Source: Bryobacteraceae bacterium
GTDB taxonomy: Bacteria; Acidobacteriota; Terriglobia; Bryobacterales; Bryobacteraceae
Reading direction: 5' to 3'
Assembly (NCBI GenBank): GCA_026129905.1
Contig: JAHCHE010000016.1
Location: 1 to 64,000, forward strand
DNA: 64,000 nucleotides
The translations under genes and the position numbers were made by a program. Positions 54,790 through 63,852 of this stretch are shown piece after piece; within the stretch, counting starts at the first letter, position 1, and the number at the start of each line of letters is the position of its first letter. The notes below the pieces were generated by a model, which was not told where the DNA came from, did no database searches, and worked only from the letters and a program-made list of their open reading frames with translations.

Positions 54790-56058
54790 ATGACCCGCGG
54801 CGAGATCTACGAGAACATGCTGGTGGCTTTCGACACGCTCCGCGCCCACAAGGTTCGGTCCGCCTTGACCGTGATCGGCATTGTCATCGGCGTAACTTCG
54901 GTCATCTCGGTGGCCTCTATCATCGAAGGCCTCAACGGTTACATCGCCCACCGGGTGGAGGAGATGGGATCCCGCGCTTACTACCTCTCGCGCTTCCCCA
55001 TGTCGGCCGGCTTCGGCCGCATCCCGGAAAGCGTGCGCCGCCGGAAGTACCTGGACCCCTCCGACGCCCAATACCTGCGCGAGTCGTGCCCCTCGCTGGA
55101 AACCGTTTCCCCGTTCGGCGCCCGCCCCGTCGCCGGCGACCCAACCACCCTCCAGGTCAACGAGATCCGCTACGGCGGCCAACTCGCCGACAACGTGATC
55201 CTCCGCGGCGTCGAGCCGGAGCTCGGCGTGGTGATCCCCCTGTTCGCCGTCGCCCACGGCCGCTTCGTCACGCAGTTCGATATGGACCGAACGCGCGACG
55301 TGATCGTCATCGGCGACGCCATCGCCAATTCGCTTTTCCCGAACGTCGACCCGATCGGCAAGGTGGCGCGCCTCAACGGCCGCAACTTCGAAGTGATCGG
55401 CGTCTTTGAAAAGGACCCGGGGCTGTTCGGCGGGCCTGGCATGGACCAGATTGCCGCGATCCCTTTCAGCAGTTTTCGCAAACATTATCCGGAAATCCGG
55501 GAATTTTTCATCGCTTTTGTCGTCCACCGCGACGTGAGCGTCGAAGCCGGCAAGAATGAAGTGATCGAAGCGATGCGCCGCCGGCGCCGCGTGCCGTACC
55601 ACGGCGAGAACGACTTCGATATCTTCTCCCCGGATTTCCTCTCCAACCTCTGGAGTCAGCTCACCGGCGCGCTGGTGGCGCTGACGTCCGTGATCAGCTC
55701 CGTCGGCTTGCTGGTCGGGGGCATCGGCGTCATGAACATCATGCTGATCTCCGTCACCGAGCGCACCACCGAAATCGGCGTTCGCAAAGCGATCGGCGCC
55801 CGGCGCTCGGACATTCGCGCGCAGTTTCTGATCGAGGCCACGACATTGAGCCTCACCGGCGGGATCATCGGTATCTTGCTGGGAGCGGCCGTCGCGACGC
55901 TGGTCCGGACGCTGCTGCCGTACGTGCCCGCCACCCTTTCCCCCCTTTGGATCGCGCTTGGCGTTACCATCTCGGTGGGGGTCGGTCTGTTTTTTGGCTA
56001 CTACCCGGCCAATCGCGCGGCTGCGCTCGACCCCATCGTCTGCTTGCGCTATGAGTGA
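54790..56058 (+). CDS. MacB-like ABC permease 2
   Basis: 422 residues with the same layout as its upstream neighbour: helix (VRSALTVIGIVIGVTSVISV), MacB_PCD periplasmic domain, FtsX helices (VGLLVGGIGVMNIMLISVTE) and the loop RTTEIGVRKAIGARRSDIRA. Sequence divergence from the first permease is considerable in the periplasmic part. As with permease 1, no ATP-binding subunit is encoded beside it. The stop overlaps the GNAT gene start by eight bases. Confidence 0.92.
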   Translation: MTRGEIYENMLVAFDTLRAHKVRSALTVIGIVIGVTSVISVASIIEGLNGYIAHRVEEMGSRAYYLSRFPMSAGFGRIPESVRRRKYLDPSDAQYLRESCPSLETVSPFGARPVAGDPTTLQVNEIRYGGQLADNVILRGVEPELGVVIPLFAVAHGRFVTQFDMDRTRDVIVIGDAIANSLFPNVDPIGKVARLNGRNFEVIGVFEKDPGLFGGPGMDQIAAIPFSSFRKHYPEIREFFIAFVVHRDVSVEAGKNEVIEAMRRRRRVPYHGENDFDIFSPDFLSNLWSQLTGALVALTSVISSVGLLVGGIGVMNIMLISVTERTTEIGVRKAIGARRSDIRAQFLIEATTLSLTGGIIGILLGAAVATLVRTLLPYVPATLSPLWIALGVTISVGVGLFFGYYPANRAAALDPIVCLRYE

Positions 56059-56875
56059 CATCCGCCTGTTGACGCCGGCCGATCTTCCCGCCCTCATGCG
56101 GCTGAACCAGGCCGCCCGCTGGAACCAGGTGGAAGAGGACTGGCGCCGCCTGCTGGAGCTTGAGCCCGATGGCTGCTTCGGCATCGAATGCGACGGCCGG
56201 ATCGTATCCACGGCCACCGCGGTTTGCCACGGACGGCGGCTTGCCTGGATCGGGATGGTGCTTACCGATCCCGATTACCGCCGGCGCGGCTATGGCCGCG
56301 AACTCACCGCCCGCGCGATCCGCTACGCCAACGAAGAGGGCGTCGAGTGGATCAAGCTCGACGCCACCGACATGGGCCGCCCCATCTATCTCGACCTTGG
56401 CTTCGAAGACGAGGGCCCCATCGAACGCTGGTCGGGCGTCGCCGCGGCGGCCGAACCCGCCGGCCTCCGCGTCCGCGGATTCGATTACGATCGGGAACTC
56501 GACGCCGCCGCGTTCGGCGCCGATCGCCGCGCGCTTCTGGAAAGCCTGGCCCGCGGCGAGGCCTTCAGCATTCTCGGCGAAGGATTTGCGATGGCGCGTC
56601 CCGGCGCCAACTCGTTCACCGTCGGACCCTGCGTCGCCCGCTCCCGCGCCGCCGCCCGCGAACTGATCGCCGCCGTCCTGGTCCGGCATCCCGGCGCGCC
56701 GTTTTACTGGGACCTGCTCCCGGCCAACGAAGAGGCCGTCCGCCTGGCCGGTGATCTCGGCTTCACGCCGGTCCGCAAGCTTGTTCGCATGGCGCTGCGC
56801 GGAGAGCGCGCCGGCGCGCCGCCGGCTAACGACGACTCGCTGGTCTACGCCGCGGCGGGATTTGAATACGGCTAA
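56051..56875 (+). CDS. GNAT-family N-acetyltransferase (two GNAT halves)
   Basis: 274 residues. The N-terminal half has the acetyl-CoA loop GMVLTDPDYRRRGYGRELTA (RRRGYG) and LDLGFEDEGP; the C-terminal half (about 150-274) repeats a degenerate GNAT-like fold (FSILGEGFAMARPGANSF; GDLGFTPVRKLVRM). Such double GNAT proteins acetylate small amines. The start overlaps the permease stop and the next gene, folP, begins three bases after its end. Substrate unknown. Confidence 0.88.
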   Translation: MSDIRLLTPADLPALMRLNQAARWNQVEEDWRRLLELEPDGCFGIECDGRIVSTATAVCHGRRLAWIGMVLTDPDYRRRGYGRELTARAIRYANEEGVEWIKLDATDMGRPIYLDLGFEDEGPIERWSGVAAAAEPAGLRVRGFDYDRELDAAAFGADRRALLESLARGEAFSILGEGFAMARPGANSFTVGPCVARSRAAARELIAAVLVRHPGAPFYWDLLPANEEAVRLAGDLGFTPVRKLVRMALRGERAGAPPANDDSLVYAAAGFEYG

Positions 56876-56878
56876 CCG

Positions 56879-57721
56879 ATGCCTCGCAAACGTTACGTCT
56901 GGAAGCTCAAACACCGCGAACTCCAACTCGGGGACCGCACGCTCATCATGGGCGTCCTCAACATCACGCCCGACTCGTTTTCCGACGGCGGCAAGTACCT
57001 CGATCCGGACCGCGCGTTCGCCCGCGCGCTCGAACTGGAAGGCGAAGGCGCCGACCTGATCGACATCGGCGCCGAGTCCACCCGCCCCGGTTCCGCCCGC
57101 ATCACCGAGGAGGACGAACTGCGGCGCCTGGTACCCGTCCTCCGGCGCCTGCGCGGAAAACTCGACATCCCCATTTCCGTCGATACGTACAAATCCGGCG
57201 TTGCCGACCGGGCGCTGGCGCTCGGCGCCGAGATTATTAACGATCCGAGCGCCCTCACCTTCGACCCGCAGCTTGCCCGGATCGCCGTCAAACACGATGC
57301 CGGACTCGTTCTGAACCACATGCGCGGGACCCCGGAAACGTGGGCCAAACTCGGTCCGCTGCCCAACGTGATGAAGTCCGTCATCGACGACCTCTCGGCC
57401 TGCGTCCATCGCGCCAAGCTTTCGGCGCTCGACCGCGAGCGCATCGTCGTCGATCCCGGACTCGGCTTCGGCAAACGCAAAGAACAAACCGCCGAAATCC
57501 TGGCGCGTCTCCACGAACTCGCCCGTCTCGACCTGCCGGTGCTCGTCGGGCCTTCCCGCAAGGGATTCCTCGGCCAGTCCACCGACGCCGGCAAGCTGTT
57601 CGGCTCGGCGGCCGCCGTCGCCGCGGCCATCCTCGGCGGAGCGCACATCGTCCGCGTGCACGACGTCAAGGAGATGATCCCCGTCGCCCAGGTGGCCGAC
57701 TCCATTCTCGCGGCCGGGTAA
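56879..57721 (+). CDS. folP: Dihydropteroate synthase
   Basis: 280 residues, TIM barrel. IMGVLNITPDSFSDGGKY and IDIGAESTRPGS bind the pterin pyrophosphate region, the ISVDTYKSGVADRALALGAE stretch is present in halves, and VDPGLGFGKRKEQ and GPSRKGFLG complete the signature. It joins p-aminobenzoate to dihydropterin pyrophosphate for folate. It ends the tyrS operon. Confidence 0.94.
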   Translation: MPRKRYVWKLKHRELQLGDRTLIMGVLNITPDSFSDGGKYLDPDRAFARALELEGEGADLIDIGAESTRPGSARITEEDELRRLVPVLRRLRGKLDIPISVDTYKSGVADRALALGAEIINDPSALTFDPQLARIAVKHDAGLVLNHMRGTPETWAKLGPLPNVMKSVIDDLSACVHRAKLSALDRERIVVDPGLGFGKRKEQTAEILARLHELARLDLPVLVGPSRKGFLGQSTDAGKLFGSAAAVAAAILGGAHIVRVHDVKEMIPVAQVADSILAAG

Positions 57722-57806
57722 GCGGCTGCGCCCTCCCCCGCGCCGTCGTAAAAAGATGATAAGATCGTTTACTCAGTAGTACACTTTCATCAACCGGGAG
57801 TCATTC

Positions 57807-59252
57807 GTGAGCATTCAACTTTCCGATGGGCGGACTATACCCATCGAGATGCACAAGATCCGAATCGTCCAGAAGGTGCGGCTTCCGTGCTCGGGCGAGC
57901 GGCTGGGGGCAATGGAGCAGGCCGGTTACAACACCTTTCTGCTGCGGACGCGGGACATCTTCCTCGACATGCTGACCGATAGCGGCACCAACGCGATGTC
58001 GGATAACCAGCTTGCGGCCATGATGGTCTCCGACGACGCCTACGCGGGTTCGGAGAGCTTCTACAAGCTGGCAGCGTCCGTCAAGGATATCTTCGGCTAC
58101 GAGTACCTGCTGCCCGTCCACCAGGGCCGCGCGGCGGAGCACTTGCTGGCCAAGGTCTTCGTCAAGCCCGGCGACTTCGTCCCGATGAACTACCACTTCA
58201 CCACCACCCGAGCCCACTTTGAGCTGGCCGGCGGAACGGTGCTGGAGCTGTTCGTCGACGAAGCGCTCAACACCCAGAGCAGCGACCCGTTCAAGGGCAA
58301 CCTCGATCCCGCCAAGCTCAAAGCCGCCATCGACCAGCACGGCGCCGAGAAGATCTCCTTCGTGCGCATGGAGGCGACCACGAATCTCCTGGGAGGCCAG
58401 CCATTTTCCATGGCGAACCTGCGCGCCATCAAGGAAATCACGTCCGCTCACGAAATTTCCCTGATCGTCGATGGCAGCCTCATCTCGGAAAACGCCTACT
58501 TCATCCGCCAGCGCGAACCGGGCTACGCGCAGAAGTCGATCACCGAGATCATCCGCGAGATCATGGACTTGGCCGACATCTGTTACCTCTCGGGCCGCAA
58601 GAGCTGCAGCGTCCGGGGCGGCTTCATCGCGACGAACGACAGGAAGCATTATGAAGCCATCCGTCCCTGGCTCCCCGTCTATGAAGGCTTCTTCACCTAT
58701 GGCGGAATGTCCTCCAAGGAGATCGAGGCCATGGCCGTAGGCGTGCGCGAGATGACCGACGTCGAAGTCGCCGGCAGCTCCGCCGACGGCGTGAAGTACT
58801 TCGCCGACCGGCTGATCGAGGCCGGGGTGCCCGTCGTCACTCCCGCCGGCGGACTGGCCTGTCACCTCGATGCCGCCCGTTTCCTGCCGCACGTGCCCCA
58901 AACGCAATATCCGGCCGGCGCGCTCGCCGCCGCCGTCTACCTCGCCGCGGGCATTCGCACCATGGAGCGCGGCACCCTTTCCACCGATCGGGCCCGCGAC
59001 GGCAGCGAAATGCTGTCGGACCTGGAGCTGGTGCGCCTGGCGGTGCCGCGCCGCGTGTTCACGATGTCGCATTTTGAGTATGCGACGGACCGACTCGCCT
59101 GGCTGTATCAGCGCCGGGACCTGGTGGGCGGCCTCGAGTTCTACGAGGAGCCTCCGGTGCTTCGCTTCTTCGCCGGACGCCTGCGTCCGCTCGGCGACTG
59201 GAGCCAGGCGCTGATCGAGGCCTGCGACCGGGATTTCGGCGGCGGCTGCTGA
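57807..59252 (+). CDS. Tyrosine phenol-lyase / tryptophanase-type beta-eliminating lyase
   Basis: 481 residues of the PLP beta-eliminating lyase family. TDSGTNAMSDNQLAAMM and DDAYAGSESFYKL match the tyrosine phenol-lyase/tryptophanase start, VHQGRAAEHLL binds the phosphate, LIVDGSLISENAYFI has the PLP aspartate, and SGRKSCSVRGG holds the lysine where known enzymes read SGKKD or SAKKD. It splits an aromatic amino acid to pyruvate and ammonia. Which substrate (Tyr, Trp or another) is undecided because the arginine and threonine environment is changed. GTG start with GGGAG six bases upstream. The region upstream has no clear trp/tyr attenuator. Confidence 0.85.
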   Translation: MSIQLSDGRTIPIEMHKIRIVQKVRLPCSGERLGAMEQAGYNTFLLRTRDIFLDMLTDSGTNAMSDNQLAAMMVSDDAYAGSESFYKLAASVKDIFGYEYLLPVHQGRAAEHLLAKVFVKPGDFVPMNYHFTTTRAHFELAGGTVLELFVDEALNTQSSDPFKGNLDPAKLKAAIDQHGAEKISFVRMEATTNLLGGQPFSMANLRAIKEITSAHEISLIVDGSLISENAYFIRQREPGYAQKSITEIIREIMDLADICYLSGRKSCSVRGGFIATNDRKHYEAIRPWLPVYEGFFTYGGMSSKEIEAMAVGVREMTDVEVAGSSADGVKYFADRLIEAGVPVVTPAGGLACHLDAARFLPHVPQTQYPAGALAAAVYLAAGIRTMERGTLSTDRARDGSEMLSDLELVRLAVPRRVFTMSHFEYATDRLAWLYQRRDLVGGLEFYEEPPVLRFFAGRLRPLGDWSQALIEACDRDFGGGC

Positions 59253-59262
59253 ACGCCGGCGC

Positions 59263-60033
59263 CTATGGACGCTGGCACTTGGGGCAGTAGTGCGTTCCGC
59301 GCTGCCCCACCACAATGCGGCGAATGGCGCGCCCGCACGCGAAGCACGGCGCGCCCGCCCTGCCATAGGCTTGGTGCAATTCCTGAAAGCTGCCGCGGCG
59401 GCCTTCCGCGTCGACGTAGTCCGAAATCGAGGAGCCGCCTCGGTCGATCGCGAGCCGGAGCACTACTTCCATCGACCGGTGCAGCCGCGCCGCTCGCTCC
59501 CGCGACAGCCGGGAAACGCGGGCTCGCGGGTGGATGCCTGCGCGGAACAGAATCTCGTCCACGTAGATATTTCCCAATCCCCGGACAAACCGCTGATCGA
59601 GCAGGAGGGGCTTGATGCGCCCGCGATGCGCCTCGAGACGCCGGACAAACGCTTCCAGCGGGATCTCGAGCGGATCCGGTCCGAGGTTCCGGGGCGGCGC
59701 GCTCAGCCACCGGATGGATCCGAACTGCCGGATGTCGTTGAAGCAGACGGCGCCGTTTTCCAGCTCGAGTACCGCGCGCGTGTACGGGCCGGGCGCGCCA
59801 TTCCAGACCAGCGCCCCGGTCATTCGCAACTGAATCAACAGCGCTCCGTCGTCCAGTTCCAGCAACACCTGCTTGCCGTAGCGGCTCACCCGGCGGACGA
59901 CGCGTCCCTCCACGGGAGGAATCTCCCCCATCCTCGCCCGCACGGCATGAAAGCGCAGGCCCACGATGCGGCGCCCTTCGACGTGCGGCGCCAGGGTCCG
60001 TACGATCGTCTCCGCTTCGGGAAGCTCAGGCAA
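59263..60033 (-). CDS. mutM: Formamidopyrimidine-DNA glycosylase
   Basis: 256 residues. N-terminal MPELPEAETIVR with catalytic P2 and E3, the lysine in RRVSRYGKQVLL, helix-two-turn-helix, and a C-terminal zinc finger CFACGRAI...YCPKCQ. It removes oxidised purines such as 8-oxoguanine and nicks the strand. Convergent with the beta-eliminating lyase gene ten bases away. Confidence 0.95.
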   Translation of the reverse strand: MPELPEAETIVRTLAPHVEGRRIVGLRFHAVRARMGEIPPVEGRVVRRVSRYGKQVLLELDDGALLIQLRMTGALVWNGAPGPYTRAVLELENGAVCFNDIRQFGSIRWLSAPPRNLGPDPLEIPLEAFVRRLEAHRGRIKPLLLDQRFVRGLGNIYVDEILFRAGIHPRARVSRLSRERAARLHRSMEVVLRLAIDRGGSSISDYVDAEGRRGSFQELHQAYGRAGAPCFACGRAIRRIVVGQRGTHYCPKCQRP

Positions 60034-60060
60034 ACGGGGTGCTACTCCGGCCGCGCCCTG

Positions 60061-60366
60061 TCAGGGCAGGTCGATGAGAATATCGTCTCCCTCGATCTTC
60101 ACGGGGAACTTCTGCAGTTTCGTGTCGGCGTCCCAGGTGTTTTCGCCGGTGCGGCAGTCGTACTCCCAAGCGTGCCACGGACACACCAGGATCTCCTCGT
60201 GCAGGGCCCCCTGGCCGAGCGGTCCGCCCTGGTGCGGACAGGTTCCTTCCAGCGCGTGGAGTTCCCCTCCGATGTTACAGAGCGCGTACTGCTTGCCCGC
60301 CACATCCACCTCCGTCACCTGCCCCGGCGCCAGCGAGGCAAGGCTTCCTACCCTGATGAACGACAT
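60061..60366 (-). CDS. Rieske-type ferredoxin
   Basis: 101 residues: a single Rieske 2Fe-2S domain with CPHQGGPLG and CPWHAWEYD giving the C-x-H and C-x2-H ligands. No signal peptide, so a soluble carrier for an oxygenase or reductase that is not adjacent. It ends 27 bases before mutM starts on the same strand. Its start is only 16 bases from the start of the divergent lipoprotein gene. Confidence 0.9.
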   Translation of the reverse strand: MSFIRVGSLASLAPGQVTEVDVAGKQYALCNIGGELHALEGTCPHQGGPLGQGALHEEILVCPWHAWEYDCRTGENTWDADTKLQKFPVKIEGDDILIDLP

Positions 60367-60382
60367 ACTAAAATAACCTACC

Positions 60383-61342
60383 ATGCTCCGCCGGACCTTC
60401 CTTCCCGCCGCGCTCGCGATCGCCGCCGCGGGCTGCCGCCGCGATGCGAGGCAGGTGGTCGGCGTGATCCCCAAAGGCGCGAGCCACCTGTTCTGGCAAA
60501 CGGTCCACGCCGGCGCCATCAAAGCTTCGCAGGAGTACGGCTTCGCGATCGAGTGGAACGCCCCGGCCGTCGAGGTAGATTCCGCCCGGCAAATCGACAT
60601 CGTCGAATCGATGGTCAACCGCCGCCTCGCCGGCATCGTGCTGGCCCCGGTGGACCGCAAAGCCCTGGTGAACATCGTCGAGCGCGCCGCCCGCGAAGGG
60701 GTTCCCGTCTCCATCTTCGATTCCGGCATCGACACCGACAAGTACATCTCCTACGTGGCGACCGACAACGAGGAAGGAGGCCGCATGGCCGCGCGCCGCA
60801 TGGGAGAGATTCTCGGCGGCAGTGGCAAGGTCGGCGTCGTCGGCTTCATGCCCGGCAGCGCCTCCACCATGGAACGCGAGTCCGGCTTCGAGGACGAGAT
60901 CCGGAAGAAGCATCCCGGCATCGCGGTCCTGCCGGTCCAGTTCGGCATGGCCAGCCGCGCGAAATCCATGGCCGTCGCGGAAAACCTCCTCGCCGCGCAT
61001 CCGGACCTGGCCGGCCTGTTCGCCGACAACGAGTCCAGCTCGGCGGGTTCCGTGCAGGCGCTGAAAAGCCGGGGGGCGAAACAGGTGAAGCTGGTGGCTT
61101 TCGACACTTCCGAGCAGCTCGTTGCCGACATGAAAGCGGGCTGGATCGACTCTTTCGTTGTGCAGAACCCGTTCAAGATGGGCTATGAATCCACCCGCGC
61201 CATCGGCTTGCACTTGCGCGGCGAAACGCCGCCCCGCCTTGTAGACTCCGGCGCCGCGCTGATCCTGCCGGAACGCCTCGACGATCCCGAAGTTCGGGAG
61301 TTGCTGTTCCCGGACATCAAGCGTTATCTGGCCGCCCGGTGA
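60383..61342 (+). CDS. Sugar-type ABC substrate-binding lipoprotein
   Basis: 319 residues. The leader RRTFLPAALAIAAAGC contains a lipobox (AAGC), and the RR may make it a Tat substrate. The body is a LacI/RbsB-like periplasmic binding protein: VVGVIPKGASHLFWQTVHAG, RLAGIVLAPVDR, VATDNEEGGRMAARRM, GLFADNESSSAGSVQALKSR and FDTSEQLVADMKAGWIDSFV. It would deliver a sugar or related ligand to an ABC permease; no permease or ATPase is encoded here. A SelA-like enzyme follows after about 55 bases and may act on the ligand. Confidence 0.9.
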   Translation: MLRRTFLPAALAIAAAGCRRDARQVVGVIPKGASHLFWQTVHAGAIKASQEYGFAIEWNAPAVEVDSARQIDIVESMVNRRLAGIVLAPVDRKALVNIVERAAREGVPVSIFDSGIDTDKYISYVATDNEEGGRMAARRMGEILGGSGKVGVVGFMPGSASTMERESGFEDEIRKKHPGIAVLPVQFGMASRAKSMAVAENLLAAHPDLAGLFADNESSSAGSVQALKSRGAKQVKLVAFDTSEQLVADMKAGWIDSFVVQNPFKMGYESTRAIGLHLRGETPPRLVDSGAALILPERLDDPEVRELLFPDIKRYLAAR

Positions 61343-61397
61343 GAGAATGGAGAGCAATGCTTCGGGACCTATAGTTCCGGGGCTACGGAGGGCTGTC

Positions 61398-62603
61398 ATG
61401 TTTCCATCGCGACGCAGTCTGTTACAGGGCGCCGGTCTCGGATCGCTCTCGGGCCTTTGGCCGTTTCGCAAACTTGCGGCGGCGCCGCGCAAATCCGCCG
61501 GCGTTTACGAGCAACTCGGCATCCGTCCCGTGGTCAATTTTCAGGGGACCCACACCACCATCGGAGCATCCAAAGTCTGGCCGGAGATCCACGACGCCAT
61601 GGCCGAGGCGTCGCGCCATTACGTCTACCTCGAGGAATTGCAGGAGGCGATCGGCGAACGGCTCGCCCGGCTCATGAACACCGAGGCGGCCATGGTCACC
61701 ACCGGCGCCGCCGGCGCCATCTCGCTGGGAACCTGCGCTGCCCTCACCGGCGACGATGTCGCGAAAGTGCGCCGGCTCCCCGACCTCGCCGGCATGCGCA
61801 CGGAAGTGATCATTCAGAAGCCGCACCGCAACGGCTACGATCACGCTGTCCGTAACGCCGGGGTGCGCATCGTCGAGGTCGACAACGCGGGCCAGTTGGC
61901 CGCCGCCGCGGGCGCGCAAACGGCGATGATGTACTACCTCGGCGGCTCCAGTCACGACTGGGAGTGGGAAACGCCCGTTCCGTTGGAGGAATGCCTCGAG
62001 ATTGCGCGCAACGCCGGATTCCCGGTGATGGTTGACGCGGCCAACATGCTGCCGCCGTGGGACAACATCCGCAAACTCGGCGCGCTCGGCGTCGACCTGA
62101 TCTGCCTCAGCGGCGGCAAGCACATGCGCGGACCGCAGTGCTCCGGCATCCTCGCCGGCCGCAAGGACCTGATCCGCGCCGCGTGGCTCAACTCCAGCCC
62201 GCATTCCGATTCGCTCGGAAGGCCCATGAAAGTGGGACGCGAAGAGATGATCGGGGTCTGGCTGGCCGCGGAAAAATACTCCAAGCTGGACTTTGCGGCC
62301 ATCGAGCGGCAGTCCGCCCAACAGGCCGACTACATCATCGCTGAACTGGGCAGAATCCCCGGGGTGAAAACCGCCCGGACGCCCTTTGACCGCACGCGCC
62401 GCGTCCACCGAGTCGTCGTCACGTGGGACGAAACGGCTCGCAACCTCGCCACCGGCGATGTCATCCGTCGCCTCAAGGAAGGCGATCCGCGGGTGGTGGT
62501 CCTCAAAGCCGCCGGCCAGGGTATCGAACTGACCGTGTTCATGAACGAGCCCGGCGACGAGAAGATCGCCGTCCGCCGCCTGAAGGAGGTCTTCTCCTCC
62601 TGA
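61398..62603 (+). CDS. Tat-exported SelA-like PLP enzyme
   Basis: 401 residues. The start is the ATG after GGAGGG (an earlier ATG at 61347 lacks a site). A twin-arginine leader, PSRRSLLQGAGLGSLSG, precedes a SelA/aminotransferase-V fold: FQGTHTTIGASKVWPEIHDA, NTEAAMVTTGAAGAISLG and the PLP-binding lysine in CLSGGKHMRGPQCSG. Relatives include L-seryl-tRNA selenium transferase and D-glucosaminate-6-phosphate ammonia-lyase; with a Tat leader and no selenium genes the latter type, acting on a sugar outside the cytoplasm, fits better. It follows a sugar-binding lipoprotein gene. Confidence 0.87.
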   Translation: MFPSRRSLLQGAGLGSLSGLWPFRKLAAAPRKSAGVYEQLGIRPVVNFQGTHTTIGASKVWPEIHDAMAEASRHYVYLEELQEAIGERLARLMNTEAAMVTTGAAGAISLGTCAALTGDDVAKVRRLPDLAGMRTEVIIQKPHRNGYDHAVRNAGVRIVEVDNAGQLAAAAGAQTAMMYYLGGSSHDWEWETPVPLEECLEIARNAGFPVMVDAANMLPPWDNIRKLGALGVDLICLSGGKHMRGPQCSGILAGRKDLIRAAWLNSSPHSDSLGRPMKVGREEMIGVWLAAEKYSKLDFAAIERQSAQQADYIIAELGRIPGVKTARTPFDRTRRVHRVVVTWDETARNLATGDVIRRLKEGDPRVVVLKAAGQGIELTVFMNEPGDEKIAVRRLKEVFSS

Positions 62604-62628
62604 GGCGCCCGGCGTCCAAACCGCGCGG

Positions 62629-62731
62629 CACATATGTAAGGCGGGGAAGTTACTGAGGCTGTGGGGTTGCGGGGACAGGCGGCGAGGGGATGGAAGATTT
62701 CTGAGACTTCACCACGGAGACGCGGAGGCCA
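62629..62731 (-). repeat. dispersed repeat, copy 3
   Basis: Reverse-complemented it reads ctccgcgtctccgtggtgaa, a stretch to atcccctcgccgcc, then ccccgcaacccc and cctcagtaacttccccgcc, matching copy 1 near 10.4 kb except for copy 1's hairpin insert. It abuts the broken end of a small HGLL-type gene remnant. Confidence 0.85.
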
Positions 62732-63019
62732 GGGAACCGCGCCGGCTCCTCCACCGGGGCGAACGCGCCCGCCTCGACTTGTTGAAGCCGTCGTAGCCTC
62801 CAGAGGCAGTCGATGATGCACGCCGCCTGGATCTCTTCCAGGGCGTTCGCGGGCCGGTACTCGGTTCGGAGTTGATTGGCGAATTCCTGGAATTCGGCCG
62901 GGTCGTCGCCGGCCGCCAGGGTCGATGCGGTTAACAACCCGTGCCGCACGGCGCTAGCGCTGACCCTCTGTTTGCCTTGGGGGCTTTTGGGCCCTGTGCT
63001 CTTCTTGGCGTTTCTTCGA
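62650..63019 (-). pseudogene. remnant of an NAKKSTGPK...HGLL-type small protein gene
   Basis: On this strand an open frame reads RRNAKKSTGPKSPQGK then RVSASAVRHGLLTASTL and DCLWRLRRLQQVEAG. This is the core of a widespread Acidobacteria/Planctomycetes protein family of about 150-250 residues, often found beside phage or transposon genes. The start is missing: similarity begins at the point where the terminase remnant starts on the other strand. The C-terminus is replaced by sequence read through the dispersed repeat (VSVVKSQKSSIPSPP). Truncated at both ends. Confidence 0.65.
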
Positions 63020-63593
63020 GGTGCTCAAGAGCTACGATCAGCGGCGCGAGTCGTTCCAGGGGACGGAGCAGGATGTGATCTGGCTCGATGAGGAACCGCC
63101 GCTCGACCTGTACACCGAATGCCTCATGCGCACCATGACCACGGGCGGCACCGTCATGCTCGCGTTCACCCCGCTCCGAGGTCTCTCCGACGTCGTGCTG
63201 TCGTTCCAGCGCGAGGCGAGATCGAAGGGGATTCCGTCGCTCGGCGCCGGGGCGATCGACCCGGCTGCCCGGGGGCGGAGCCAGGTCGACGGCCGCCAGT
63301 TGCTCCAGATGTACACTGACTTGGGGCTGAGGGTGGCGATGGCGGATAACGCCGTCGAGGCGGGGATCTATCGCGTGTGGCAGCGGCTGAGTTCCGGTCG
63401 GCTAAAGGTATTCCAGAGCCTGGAGCAGTGGCGGAGCGAATTCCGGCTGTACCGGCGGGACGAGAAAGGCAGGGTGGTGAATTGCGACAGGCCGGACGTT
63501 AGACATGGGCATGCCTGGCGCTTGCGGCCGGGCGGCTCGCGCTCAGCGATGCCGGGCAACTCGCGCAGCGTCATTTCCTCTGCGATCAGCTAA
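63005..63593 (+). pseudogene. phage terminase large subunit remnant
   Basis: The frame opens with FFEVLKSYDQRRESFQGTEQ, DVIWLDEEPPLDLYTE (Walker B-like DVIWLDEE) and GGTVMLAFTPLRGLSDVV, the ATPase half of a DNA-packaging terminase. It then jumps to YTDLGLRVAMADNAVEAGIY and RLKVFQSLEQWRSEFRLYRR, the C-terminal nuclease half. The N-terminus and most of the middle, including Walker A, are missing, so it is an internally deleted remnant. No capsid or portal genes are visible before the window ends. Confidence 0.75.
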
Positions 63594-63606
63594 TCTAAGC
63601 GGCGGT

Positions 63607-63852
63607 CTACTTTTGCATCAGGCTCAGTTGACGAGGGTCAGGTGGAAGAGGTGACGCAAGTTCAAGATCTTCGCGGCTTGGGTCAAAGCGGTGGATGAGG
63701 GTATTCAACCTACGCGCCGTTTCCCAGATCTCAGCCAATGACTGGCACTGAGGGCAACCACCCTTGATGCCGCCCCAGCCCTCAAGGGCTGGATTGTAGC
63801 GTCTGTGACGAGGGCAGCGGCCGGAGAAACGGATGGCGCGAAGTTTCAGCAC
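63607..63852 (-). CDS. small zinc-ribbon-like protein
   Basis: 81 residues: SGRCPRHRRYNPALEG and GGIKGGCPQCQSLAEIW supply C-x2-H and C-x2-C, a likely zinc site; the rest is helical. Short proteins of this type occur beside phage-like terminase genes in Acidobacteria. No strong ribosome-binding site was seen. It may be an intact leftover of the same mobile region. Confidence 0.5.
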   Translation of the reverse strand: MLKLRAIRFSGRCPRHRRYNPALEGWGGIKGGCPQCQSLAEIWETARRLNTLIHRFDPSREDLELASPLPPDPRQLSLMQK

